64,000 nt of DNA from Diphasiastrum complanatum. Lineage: Eukaryota > Streptophyta > Lycopodiopsida > Lycopodiales > Lycopodiaceae. A program made the translations under genes and the position numbers. Where the stretch lies: assembly GCA_029204225.1 (NCBI GenBank), contig CM055102.1:45509484-45573483 (forward strand). Reading direction: 5' to 3'. A model generated the notes under the pieces. That model saw only the letters and a list, made by a program, of their open reading frames with translations, ran no database searches and was not told the DNA's origin. Below, in pieces: positions 1-13,400 of the stretch. The stretch's first letter is position 1, and each line of letters opens with the position of its first letter.

Positions 1-1678
1 ATATTCTCACCTTACTACCTCTCCAATCCTTTTAGAAAAGCTAAATCATGCAAGAGCATTTTGTAATGATTTATTTATTGTTGATTTTTTTTATTTTGGT
101 AACTTTTTTGTACAATGATGCTTGGGTTTAGTTAAATTTACCTACAGCTTGTTAAACACTGCTTCTAGAGAGCTAAATTCCTCTAGGCGTCAAATTCTTT
201 ACACATTGCGGCATACTTCTTTGGCAGTAGCAAGGATCGGAGATTGAAGCATTATGAACACCTAATTGCTGCATTCAGTATGTCTTGCAAACTTGGATTT
301 TCCCAAGCTGTTCGTAGAGTATGTCTTTGTGTTGTTGAAAATGTTTGTTCATGCTGTTCTTTGTATATACATTCAAAAGATGGGGAGCTTCAAGCCTGAT
401 TACATCCTCTAATGACCTCTTTGGTGATTGAGCTGAGCATAGCAGATATTTGAAACAGGGCATGAATAGATCTTTGATTTCGTTTTCATAAACTGAATAT
501 AAACCGTGTGCTTTTGAGGCCAATATTCATCAACCAGTGAGGACCAATGCGGTTCTAGGTTGCTTTATCTTGAAAATGAGGAAACCGAGTTTGATTCTGA
601 TTTTGAGAGATGACTTGTGATAGATATTGAAACAGGAGATAAATTTGCATTTGACTACTACGTGTAGACAATTGTCGTTTATAATTATTTTCAGTGACAG
701 AAATTGGATTCTTGGTACCTGCTGTATTGAATTCAAAAATATCCCTTTTCATATTTGTTTGATCCTGTTTTCTCATTAGTTAGATACTATTCATGTATAT
801 TATTCTCCATGCTTCATCATGTTCCACGTTCTTGTGTCAATTGACCTTGAAGTTTTCATGCACTAAGCTCTATTGGGGATTAATTTAACAGCTCTAGTTA
901 GAATGCTTCATGCTGGAAATTTTATGCTTGGGTAAAAAAAATTCCTTTGTTAAATAACTGCAAATTTTTTCCTATTTTTTTTGGGCCACGTTCCAGAACA
1001 AAATGTGTTCCAGAACGCATTCTGGAACTCGTTCCATTCCAGAACGAGCCTATGGTCCACATATACAGTTACCACATCTACTGTCACCAGTAGATGTCAC
1101 CATCAACTTCTGCAGACAAGCAGACAACAAAATTTTCATGAGTGAAACAAGATATTGCATCCAGACAGCCAAAAGATGACAAAACCATCACATTCATTTC
1201 AAATCATAATCAGAAAATTCTTTTTCAGTAAGGCATGAACATCCTGTAATCATCTTAGACTTAAATATCATCCATATCAGGTTACTTATGACTATTAAAG
1301 TTCGTAAGATACGAATGATTGATTATACATACTTCTGTTTCGTTCAAGATACTTCTGATCTCCTACACCATGTTTCCTTGTTGGTATTTTTTTTCAAAAA
1401 CAAAGAAAGAGGAACTAAAGGGTCACTTGCATGAAAAAAAACGACTCTCAGACGACATCACCAGAATATGGCATGGATTGCTTCATATAAACTATTTACA
1501 CAGTAGCCCACCAGATTTCATAATAAATGGGTAACAAATGATGTAAAAAAGTGTCTGTACCTTATAATCAAGACACTCTTTAATGACTATCTATAAAGCT
1601 ATCAGCCTGGAACTTTACATTTCCATATATCGTGAGACTTGCAGTAACACCTAGAAAGTTTACATGATATCTTCACTA
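1..1678. other. intergenic, no gene recognised; TTCnnGAA cluster
   Basis: This stretch lies downstream of the minus-strand gene ending at 1679. It is AT-rich with only short open frames, none resembling a known family. The one notable structure is at 991-1044, where four TTCnnGAA palindromes (at 991, 1008, 1020 and 1037) sit in 54 bases after a T-rich run. The 3' UTR of the upstream gene must end here, but I see no clear poly-A signal on the minus strand. Confidence 0.5.
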
Positions 1679-1894
1679 TCAACAATTATCAGGTCTGTAA
1701 TAGTTCGGAGGAAGACTCGGGCAACGTTCATCCATGTGAGCATATGGCTCAAGAGTGTTGTAATCTGGGAGCTCCAATCGATAGTCCCCCAAAAGCTGAC
1801 AATAAGGAAATGGCGGATTGTCATTTGCATTGCACCAGCTTGGCAAGCGTGACTGATTGTCTTCAAAGAACTTCAGCATGTACGCATCGCGAAT
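1679..1894 (-). CDS. exon 7 (terminal) of the secreted protein gene
   Basis: This exon carries residues 447-517 and the stop at 1679-1681. It starts IRDAYMLKFFEDN after a TCTGTAG acceptor. Cysteines in PSWCN, PYCQ, ERCPS and the final DNC suggest disulphides, which fits a secreted protein. Confidence 0.87.
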   Translation of the reverse strand: MRDAYMLKFFEDNQSRLPSWCNANDNPPFPYCQLLGDYRLELPDYNTLEPYAHMDERCPSLPPNYYRPDNC

Positions 1895-4800
1895 CTACAG
1901 ATGAAACATTGCAAGGTCAACATATCTGTGAGAAGACAAAAGAAGGAGATCTCCTTCTCAAGTTTCGATGGAAGGGTTCAAGATTGAAATAGAAAATTTT
2001 CAAGTAATTTGAGCACTCCAACACATGCCTGATTACTTCAAATCTAAACAAGCAGACTTCCAGATAGACAACCATTCAATAAAATATCCATGTAAATGAA
2101 TCAACTGTAAGACTTGATCAAATTTAAAATAAGAATACCAAATCTAAGCAGTTCGCATCTTTCACGTACAAAAAATAATTCTTAGGTATCATTGACCAGA
2201 AGAAAACTGATTAAAGGTTATGCATAATGGCATTCACACGTTAAACAAGAACACTAAGATAACTGCTGAATCATCAAAATGGCATATAGGAAGATAAAAT
2301 GGCAAATGCAGAGACTTTTCAAAATCTACACAGAGAATCAGTACCGTAAACTCTGTGACTTGAATGGCATCAGCAAGTTCCCCAAATAGGCCAGCTTCCT
2401 TGTACATCCCTAATACAAAAGCTACACAAGAGGTTGACTTCCCATCACTATATACCCAGTCATCTTGCTCGGGAATAGTAAGGAGTTGGTCAAAAGGTAT
2501 ACCCCGCTGCTCCCCTTCCCATATGATGCTTGGCAGGTCCAAACCCTGTTTTCCAAGAACAACATCTCTGTGCCTTTAATCATCAGCTTAAGCTTCAAAC
2601 CTAGTAGCACTTGAGATGCATACTATCACATGCATAAAGACTTCCGATGGATCAGGTCTTAGCTTGGCCAAACCATAAGTCTACAACAAATATTTGTTTA
2701 GATACATAGATTATTCATCATGCAGTCTAGACCCAAAACATCACCAAACTGGTACATGATTTTTTTAACCTTGAGCTAGTAGTTTCTATTCACAAAATGT
2801 CACAGCAACAATGAATGATAACAAAACAAACTAACTAGCCGCAGATATCATGTTAATCTCTCAAAATGCTAAAACACTGGAATGTTCCATATATACACAT
2901 ATAGCATGCATAGCATGTCAATACACTCTTGTAGCTGTGGGGCCTAACATGTGATGATGAGCATCCTAGGACCCAAGAACCTGACCAAGCTTTAAAACAC
3001 CAACAAGATTTCAGGGTGCGACAGAGCTGTGAGAAAACACAGTTATACATCCCAATTTCCAAAATACCATCTCAATAATTGGATGCGGAGGCTTATGCAT
3101 ATAACTTGAAACACCAAAGTGCCATAGACTATTAAATCGTGGAGATGCAAAGAACACAAGCAATGTTGCAGTCACAATCGCACTTCAGGAACAAGGATGA
3201 AGATTGTCTAAAACCCACTAGAATTGCACACTTGCAAGTATGGTGCCGTTCAAATGTTTTTAGGCATTTTATTAGCATTTTGATACATGGACGGGTTGAT
3301 ACTAGTGTTGGGATTATACATCAAAATAGTAGATATATGTGCATGTAACATTACAAAATCATTCAAACTATTGTAAATAAGAAGAACCATTTTCTTTCAG
3401 ACGAAACAGCTTTTCATCTCATAAGGAACCATAAATCATGAACTATGCCATTTTGGACAGCACCAAAAAACACGCACCATCAATGGATAGCCCAAGATTT
3501 TCTTTTTTGGGGCCTACTTTGGCCGGTAGACACATTTTGAGGCCCTTCAACCTTCTTTTTGAAGTCTAGAAAAAATTTGTTGGAAACTTGGTCAAACGTG
3601 TATGATATGTCAAGGTTTTAGGCTGAGACCCTAAGATTACATGCAATGGGCTACGCAGGTTTCCAAACTCACTATTCCACTATAGACCATGTTTTCAATT
3701 TTCAGGCTCTCATCGAGGAAGCCAGACTTAAGCAAGAGAGGGTTTACTAATGTTTTGTTGACTTCAAGAAAGCCTTTGACTCTATCCCACGTTCCCTTCT
3801 CTTGAGAGAGTCATTGTCTTGAGAGAGTCATTGAGTAGTGTGGTGGTGCAAGTTGCAGACTTGGGGACATTCTGACTGCTATCCTTCTTTATGCAGATGA
3901 TGTGGTTCTAGTGTCCACGACTAGAGATGGTCTACAGAGAGAGTTAGACAGTCTGGACTCTTCATGCTTTTTGTACCAGATGGAATTTGGGGGTTAACAT
4001 TGCAAAAACCAAGATTGTGTCCTTCAACACATCCAGGACCTTCATGCAACAACAAGAGCCCATCCTTGATAAACAGCCATTGGTTGTATGATTCTACACT
4101 TATCTAGGTGTCCTACGGGCCGGGCCCTACATTTGGTACGAGACAAGCAACCATTACTAGACTTGGGAAAGGACACGCTTCCCTTGTCCAATTGGAAAGG
4201 TTCTTTTTTCGAAGAATTAGTCTCACTTCATCTGATTGGGCCAGTATTTCATGCCTACTAATTCCTATGTTATCACATGATATGGGCTAAGCCCTCTGGT
4301 CCACATCAGGTCATTTCGGCAAAGTTTGCAATTCCACCTCTACATCTTGATGCCATCTTTTGGCTTATCACAAATATTCAACAAGTCAAGTTGTTCCACA
4401 TGGATGAGCAAAATACACAAAAGCAGCACCTACCTCATCTCAGCACCTTCATAGTCAAGGTTATCGACTATAATAGTTTTCCAGAGCCTCCAGTTTACTT
4501 GAGTCTTGACACACTTGGCATTTCTATCACATACCTTCCATTGGAGACCGACAATTACATCAAGCATTTCCTGTATGGAGCATATCTTGATCAAGCATGG
4601 CAAGACCAATAAGGGGTCAAACCCAACACACTTTTTGGAGTTGGATACAATAGGGTTCCCAATTCTACCACGCTATTTGGATTCAGGATTATATCATGGT
4701 CTTAGATTCCCACTGGGCCAGCTTCAAGTCTCATCGCACTAGCTTGTGATTGAGATTGGTTGCTTCTAGGGTACCTTGAGACAAGAGAGGATTTGCCACG

Positions 4801-7386
4801 TATGCTCCTTATTTGAGGTGGAGTCTGAGAATCACTTTTTTTTACAAAGATACCTCTATGAGATTAGAAGGAGATATCACCAGGTTGAGTTTCATTCAAT
4901 TGTTGATCAGCTATGTATCCATGCTCTTAAATGTGATGAGTTGGGAGTCACTAGGACTTCTGCTGACGTATTGGGTCCTATCACGAGGGGATTATTTGTT
5001 GAAGTTTGGAGAAGCACATGATCTAGCCATCTATAATGGCCTAGTCTGTGGGCTTAATTCTAGAGGTTTCACTGTCACCCTCATAGTGGTGGTCACAACA
5101 TCACACTGTGGATTACCTTACCTCATGGGATCCCCCTCCTCCATCCCTCTTACTTTTGACTTCTCTATATCTCCTACTACTTTATCTAACCACTCTTTCC
5201 TCTCTTCATCTTGGCAGACTTGTACATCATCAACCATTTCCTCTTCCTCCTACCATTGTTCGTGCTCCGAGATGCACTTTTGCCCATACTACCTACATAC
5301 CACTTTACATTGAGTCTCTCGCCTCGTTGCTTCATCAATTCCCTCACGATAGTCCTCTGAATGTGTAGGCTACTTTCCTTTCCTCAACTCTCCATAATGC
5401 TTCCTCTCTCTCTTTTTCCCATCTAAACCTTTTCGTCGTGATACACTGCATCTCGCTCCATACGTCAACCGTGGTATGACAAATAAATGTCATCACCTTC
5501 ATTTGCAAGTCATCCATGCCTGGTCTCATGTTGTGCATCTCCTGTGTACCACTAATTGCTCTTACCACAGTGTGCTCTGTCGTAAAAAGCCTATGATGAG
5601 TCTAAAGGGAGGAGACTCATTAATCTCCTCTTCAATTCCTCTTTGCGCCATCTTGTCAAACCTGTAGTCTTGTTGGACTGATTATGCCTTTTTATACCAT
5701 ACCCACTAATACTCCCATCCCCATCTCTCCTCGTCCTTCTGAGTTCCCATTTTTTTTACTTCTAATATGGTACTAGCGGCCACTAAGAGATTGACATCCA
5801 ACCGCGCCTGTGATATTGAGGATCTTGAATTACTAATCCATGGTATCGATACACTTTCTCCCATCTTGGTTGTTTCTGGTTTCCCTCCATCTTGGTTGTA
5901 CTAACATCATCCATCCCATCCACAAAAAGTGGTGATCCCATGCGACCTAATAACTACCATACTATCATGATTGGTCATGTGATTGTGAAGTTGTATGGCA
6001 CGATTCCAGAATCATCTGTGCGTTCTGAGGCAGAGTCTAGGAGATTATTTGCCATGGGTCAGGCTTGGATTAGGGGCCACCATTCTACCATAGATCATAT
6101 TCTTACTCTCAAAGCTATCATTGAGGCGCCAGACATGGATGTGAGAAAGTCTTTTGATCTTTGGTTAGAAATAGATCAACTCTACCAATGTTGCCAATGT
6201 AGAAAAATCAACATCTACTCAACTTTGTGGAATTCCGGAAAGACTTTGATTCTGTTCCACGCTCTTTGCTCATTCAGAGACTCTGGGACTTGGATTTTAC
6301 CACAAACATGGTGCTTGCAGTCATGGCAGATATTTTGGGTCGTTTCAGAGGTGACCTAGGTAATTTTGAGCAAAATTTGAGTACTATAGGGGTGAAAAAG
6401 GGTTGTTCCCTTTCACAGTTCACTTACTCTCTTCAGGCTTTATATTGACGAGTTGGGTATTCTCAGTGAGAGCCTATATTCAGAATACTTGGCATGGTGA
6501 GTTGGGAGTCAAACTTGACTTTTATCGAACTCACTTCTTGGAGTTGGATACAGGTGGTTTGCCAATTCTACCTCGTTATCTGGACTCTGGTCTTTCGCAC
6601 GGTCTCAGATTCCTTCTAGACCAGCTCAGAGTTTCTTCACACTTACTTGCAGTTGAGACGGGTCACTTCCAAAGTGGGGTTTTGCTAGTTTTGTACTCTT
6701 GGTGAGGCCAAGACCGAGGATCACTATATTTTCAGATGTCCCATATATTATGACATCAAAGGAAAATTCTTTTGCCTCTTTAGAGACTCTTCAGTCACAT
6801 TACGCTCTCTCATCACATAAGTGGATCCATGTTGTATCTCTCTCATGATTCATGAGATGTTAGTACCTCGATGAAGTCTATGAAAGGTACAACAGTCCTA
6901 CCTCACAGCTCTAGATCACTTCTTTCTTCTATGGGACAAGATCTCGTGATGCTTTCAAGTCTGTTGACGAGGTTGATATTAAAACTCGGGACCGGCACTG
7001 AGATCAGAGATGTCGAGTACAGCATGATACAACAGTTAGTCACTCGACACAGTTTGCAGTCACATACACATTGATCACATACTTGGGTCACATACCCACA
7101 GATCACATACTCGACATCCACGTCGATGACAGCAACAGAAATCCACTCCCAATATACTTCTTGGGACTGCCCATATCACCTCTTTCTTCGCAGGATCTGA
7201 TGATGTTTTTCAGAAGCATTACTTTTCTACTTATGTCTATATGTTTTTTATTCCAGGGTTTTTCCCGCAGTTCTAGTTTTTCTATATGCATTTATAGTTT
7301 CAGAGACGCTTTTTACGCTCCTGCAGTTTTCGTTATACACATTTGACATGTGTTTTATGACTCTTTGGCATCTAAAGACATTAATG

Positions 7387-7444
<58 letters not shown>

Positions 7445-10400
7445 CGATGGCTGCCTGAGTGCGATGGCTGCTGCTGCTAATCTCTGCTCCTCCATCGCTG
7501 CTGCCTTCTAGCCGCCTGCTGCCAACGTGCTCCACCTTTTTCTGATGGCTCCACGCAAGAGGGGGGGGGGGGGGTAATCCCCCCCACGCTCCATCACGCC
7601 CTGCTGGCCCAGAAACCACCATTCCGCACCCTGCACCGCGTCCTTCTGGCCGGGAATCCATCTCCATCGCTGCTGTTGTACCTGCCCCTGTACCTGCTGG
7701 CCCGGAATCCATCTCCATCGCTGTTGTACCTGCTCCTGTTGTGCCTGCTTCAGGTGGAATCATCGCATCTGCATCTGGAATCGCATCTTCTATTCCGGAG
7801 AAGCTTAATAGATGCACAAAATATCATTGATATAATAGTCTAAATAATAAAAATCATCACATGATAGATTAAAGCACAAGATAGATGAAAAAAAAGCAAT
7901 ATCAAATGACGTAATTTACCAAAAAGCACCAAGTACCTTTGAATTTTGAGAGAATATTGTTTTAATTTTTAATTTCCCTGCTCTGCACAGTGTGACTGTA
8001 AACTCTTACATCGCTACTAATCGATAGATAGTTCAAGGCCGTAGCACTTGATCCCAATTATCAACAGGACAGTTTCTTACTTACCATCTAGAGACTCAAA
8101 AGGTTCAAAAAATTTATAGTTCTAGTATAAGCTTGCCAACGACATATTGCTCTGCTACTTGTACTTTAGATTTGGCTGTAGATGCAAACTATGCATCAAA
8201 AGGAAGATACTGCATCAACAAGATGTTGGACAACAGATAGATGACTATATGATAGGTGTAACACTAGCACAAGAAACAGCAGGCCCACCCTCATCATCCA
8301 ATGACTCCAGGAGTCTCAGATAAATTCAATGGCAAGGTAGGTACTTCTGCCATTTGAAGACCTATGCAAGTGGTTCAAATCATGTGAAACTTCACAAAAG
8401 CCACAGTTTACTAAATGTGGGAGGACACTGGTAGTAGTGGGACCAAATTACAAATGAATAAATGCTATGATAGCTCCCAGGACAAACAAAGTCAAGTACC
8501 GACAGCTAGAATTAAATCAAAAATCAATGAACAGAAAGAACAGAAAGAGACCACAATGCAATATAAAAAAGTCAATTAAAGTGAAAAGCTCCCCTCCACT
8601 TCCTCTTAAAGACCCCACTAGAAAGAAAGCTCAAAAGGTAAACAAGTTTATTTGCCACCTTCTTGGGCAAAAAATGATATTCAATTTTTGAGAGTGCTTC
8701 ATGTCTAGCAAGGGATCTAAAATATCCTTATGGTTCATACCTGAATTCCTCATCAGCATCTTATGTCTGAATCTTCCATTTGCTGTTTTTGAAATTCTTT
8801 GGTAATCAAAGGCCTTATATAGTCAATCAACTACACTATGAAGCAAAAAGGAATATCTCTAGGAAAAAAACCTCAAAGTGCTGAATCGCAGATGTGCAGA
8901 CTAGCATAACTTTCCAGGCTATGTACGATATCAAAAACTGCCTTTTGTATAAAGCCAACTGCAAATTGCAACCTAAAATTTATCTATTTGTGAAATTAGA
9001 ATATATCCAATTTCACAAATTGCAACCTAAAATTTACATCGTGTAACAAGGTCATCATAATGGAGATCTGCCAATCTCTCAATTCTGCAGGCTAGAGAGA
9101 ACAGAGAAATAATAGGAATACTTTTGGAACTCCATTACAGATACATAACTCAGTAAGAATTATGAAAAACATACCGAAAACTCAAAGGTAAAATTCTGCA
9201 TCATGTTTGCCTTAAATATAACAATGATAGAAAAGTAACAGGACCAGTTTTGATTTGAGAAAGAAAACCATAAAATACTTTGATATTCCACAGTACTCAC
9301 CTTTGTACCAAGACGCTTGTTAAGAGCCTCATTCCACATATTTGCAGCGTAAGCCGGTTGTAAGCGAGTCCATACTGTTATGACAGAAGCCACCTGTAAT
9401 TGCATTCAACCTGTTATGACGGAAAGAAAAATGGACTACAGCTTGTACAAAGATATGCAGTTAAACCCTACCATAAAGTACCTAATGCTGAATATTTGAT
9501 TCAAAGATTCATCTAGAAAAATCCTAATCCAAGTTCAGCCTGGAAATGACATGCCAAAAAACCAAAACATATACAATGAGATGGTGTAAAGAATCAATAA
9601 AGCATAGCACAGAAAACTTTACTCTTTTTAAGAGTTCATGTCAACTTTCAACATTCAGTTCATTCTACATGATGTAGCAATCAAATGTTTGAAAAATATA
9701 CAGAAGGTTCAAACATTTAAACATTTCCTAGGTAAGGTTTATAAAGTTGACACATGAACGCTCTTATATACATGTTGGATGGTAAATGGATCCATAGAAG
9801 AATACGAAAAGAAAGGTTGGCAAAGTCAAGGCCATACCAAGTGGCAAAATCAAAAGCAGGAGCTGAAGGGTTGCTTGCAAACCCTAGTTTGGGATGAAAC
9901 CCTAGTTGCTGGAAGTTGTTTTCTAATTCCTTTCAAGTTGAGCTTCTATTTGAGTAAAGAATTCAGTCGTCTTGGAGAGAGTCTGTTGGGTGAATCAAGC
10001 AAACTTGATGGCACTAACTACAAGGTGTGGAAGTTCAAGATGGCTAACATCTTGGACAAGAATTTCTAGGAGATAGTTATAGGTAGAGAGCCTATACCTA
10101 CATTTGAACCTGAATTGAAGGACTACATTAGCAGGAGACAGAAGGCTCATAGGGTGATCAATCTTTCTCTCAAAGACAGCATTATTCCTCACATTTGTGA
10201 TGCAAGGGAAGCAATGAAAACTTGGGGCATTCTTAAGTCTATGTTTGAAACAATGGATTCGGCCAGGCTCATTTACTTGCAAGACAGGTTACATACTCTC
10301 AAGATGGAGGCAGGTGCAACAATCAATGATCACACCACAAAGGTCAAGGACCTTATGGACCAACTTGCTTCAGTGGAAGAGACAGTAAGTGATAGAAGTA

Positions 10401-13400
10401 TTGTTTCCATAGTCTTGAATAATTTGTCATTTAACTATCAAGACTATGTGATGTCCCTTTCTGCTAAGGAGAAACTCCCAACCTTTGGGGAGTTATGTGG
10501 TCTTTTATAATGAGAAGGAAGAATCTTTCTAAAAGGGAAGATAATCCAGAACATGCATTTGCTTCTAAGAAGAAGCAAAACTTTCAAAGGAAAGGCAAAG
10601 GCAAGGGGAAGAACTCAAAGCAAAACTTGGAGCAGCAAGTGTCCGAGTTCCATATTGGAGAGACGACAAGCACCAATTCCTCATCTACAACCAAAAGGAA
10701 GGGCAACTGCAACTATTGTGGCAAGTATGGGCATTTCGCTTTTCAATGCATTCAGCTTGCAAGAAATCCAGTCTACCATGTACGGAGAAAACATATAGAG
10801 AGAAAGTGCACAGTGGAGAGATTGAGCTAACATATTGCAACACAGACAATCAGATTGTTGATATCTTTATTAAACCACTTAGTAAAGATAAGTTTGAGAA
10901 GTTCAGAACATTGTTAGGTGTTAGCTTAATAATAATTGCCATTAACGAGGGGTGTTGAAGAGTAATGCATATTTTACCCCTTTGGGTAAGCACTCATGTT
11001 GTTATAAGTTGTACATTACTCACGGGGCATGTTATTGATTAGATACATGACAGCCCCCTATTTGTAACTTAAAATAGGTTAGTGCAAGTGGTTCACTTGG
11101 CCAAGTAGCTCACCCATACGGTTGACACCTATACTTTACATGCATGTACAACAGGCGCTTGTCACATAGGGGATTTGGAGGACCCACGCCCTCCTCTCTC
11201 TCTAGCAATTCATTTCTTCTAGCTTTTGGTGTTGTGAGGTTCTTATGTTATTCTCCTTGTGTTTGATGTTTTCCATAACTAAGTTTCTCAAACTTTCTTG
11301 GTTGATCTAGTATTGCAATCAAGGTACTCCATGGCTATGTCTTGCAATTCATCAATGTGTGTAGTTCATAGGATGCTTAATTTGTAGGTGTTGCATGATT
11401 CTATGGTAAGAAAGGAAAAAGCATAGTGTTCATATACTACACTAGGAAAGATATGTTCAATTATTGAATGGCTCAAATTCATTTCAATATTATTGAATGG
11501 TTCAAATTCATTTCAATATTTATTCTAACAAGCAATAGCTTCATTAGCTTATTTCTATAATTTATTTACGAAGATATGCTTGATTTTCTTATCACTAAAT
11601 TCATTATAGAAGACAAAAGTTGTCATTCCAATGTACTGGAAGAAAAATATTGAGTAACCAACAAAATCAATTGAGAAATCAAGCTCCCTAACTGTAAATA
11701 TAGCTAACATTTTGATGTAGTTCAACGAGATGTTGAGAAATCTACACCATAAGCCAAGTAATAAAACGAGTACAACTCTTTGAGATCTATTCTACAAATT
11801 TTGTAGAAGAGTGAATCGTGCAAAGTGAATGAGATGGGATTCAATCTAATCTCCTTTACTCCTACTAGACAAGCGTAACCAACAAGTAACCAACAAAATT
11901 TGTTGAATTCAAGCTCCTTAACTATGAATATAGCTAACATTTTGATGTACTTGAATGAGAGGTTGAGACTCTTTCTATAAAGGAAGATGCATGTTCCAAA
12001 TCACCATATGTTTTGTGATGTCAAGAAGTACTTTCCAGTGATGCTCAAAAAAAAATTGACTTTAGCTCTTCCTAAATGAAGCCATATGTAGAGAAGCAAT
12101 TTCTCCTATAGAAGCAAAGTCAACATACTAGACTTGCACACGCTAAAAGCAATTCATCTACTAGATCTTGGATTGGGACTATGGAGTTGAATTTCCAAAG
12201 ATTGGATGGTTATCCAAACCTATCAATATAGCTACTCTATGTGGATGGTAGACAAACTTACCAAAAGGGCAAAACTTGTCCTTATAAACTTTATGTTTTT
12301 CCAAGGTAGGATGCAAATGACAAAAAATCATAGGGCAATTTGTGGCAGAAAGTTTTTCAAGGAATCAAAAACTAGTTTCAATTTCTAATATCATCCTAAG
12401 TTGAATAATTAAACTAAGGATTAGTCAGTTCAAAGGAGACATTTGTAGGCATGCGCTCCCATGAAGTAAGCTGATTGCAAATAGGATCTACCTTTTCTCA
12501 TGCTCTAAGCTTTTACTTAAAGTTGAAAAAAACAGATTACCATCAAAGGAGCTTTGATAGATCAGTGACACGTGAATGTGTATATGGTTGATTGTTGGTC
12601 AAATATTTGTGCACGAGCTAAACAAGTTGCTCACTACTAATGATAGACAAGGGATGATGTTGGTGGTATGGCATATTGTATCTTTCAAGACCTACTCCAA
12701 GATCACATCTTTATATACAGATGACAACAATCTTGACAAACAAGTTTAAAGGCACTTTTGATCATACTACATGATGCAGTTAAAATAACGTAGATAATTA
12801 AATTGCTTAAGTATCAAATGAAAACGGAACCTAGAACAACTAAAATCTTCCAATTTCTCACACGTAGTTTAGCTAGCTAGCTAGCTCAAATATTCAAAGT
12901 GTAGTACTGCATGATATTACTCAAGCAATAATATTCCTCCAACAATACAATACATGCAATAAATTTCTCATGGTATGATGAAACATCACCATCCTATGAA
13001 ATTACAGATACACACCAGGTTGGCATCCAGAGGGGGAGGATAGTTAGCAATGGGTGTATCGATCCAGCTGAAGATCATATTATGATAACCATATGGCTTT
13101 CCATCCCTTTCACGAGCATATATTAATGCTGCAGTTTGATTGAACTTGGCTCTCAGTTTTGGATGTAATGGTAATAAGGCCACTTGTGGGTTTGCAGCAT
13201 CTTGGAGTTGTGCACTCCACCAATCCTCCCAAGATATCAGCACAATGATTTCTTCACCCTATGTAATTACCATATACACAGAAACATTAGGCATGTACTG
13301 ATGCCAGTTCATTCTTTTACTTAAAAATCAAAAAATACTAACACTGCTCATGAAGGACTTACATAGCTGATAAACCTTTTGTCACATTCGAATCAAAGCA

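Larger units (their letters stand above)
2546..9300 (-). other. intron 5 of the secreted protein gene, holding LINE remnants
   Basis: This 6.75-kb phase-0 intron has the consensus GTGAGT donor. It holds two degenerate LINE pieces in opposite orientation to the gene, a TC microsatellite and a poly-G run. The stretches 2560-3690 and 7830-9300 are AT-rich and hold nothing I recognise. Confidence 0.75.
9394..13015 (-). other. intron 4 of the secreted protein gene, holding a copia remnant
   Basis: This 3.6-kb phase-0 intron carries a plus-strand copia remnant (9780-11300). At 11681-11740 and 11908-11965 there is a direct repeat of about 58 bases built on TATAGCTAACATTTTGATGT. The rest (11970-13015) is AT-rich with no feature I recognise, apart from a short GCTA run near 12870. 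Confidence 0.75.

Noticed and set aside
4813-5313. 166-codon plus-strand frame
   Set aside because: Out-of-frame reading through the end of LINE remnant A and a Ser/Leu-rich low-complexity stretch.
7248-7817. Long minus-strand frame of 189 codons
   Set aside because: It is created by the TC microsatellite (Arg-Glu run) and a G-run; low-complexity Gly/Thr/Ala on one side and no known domain.
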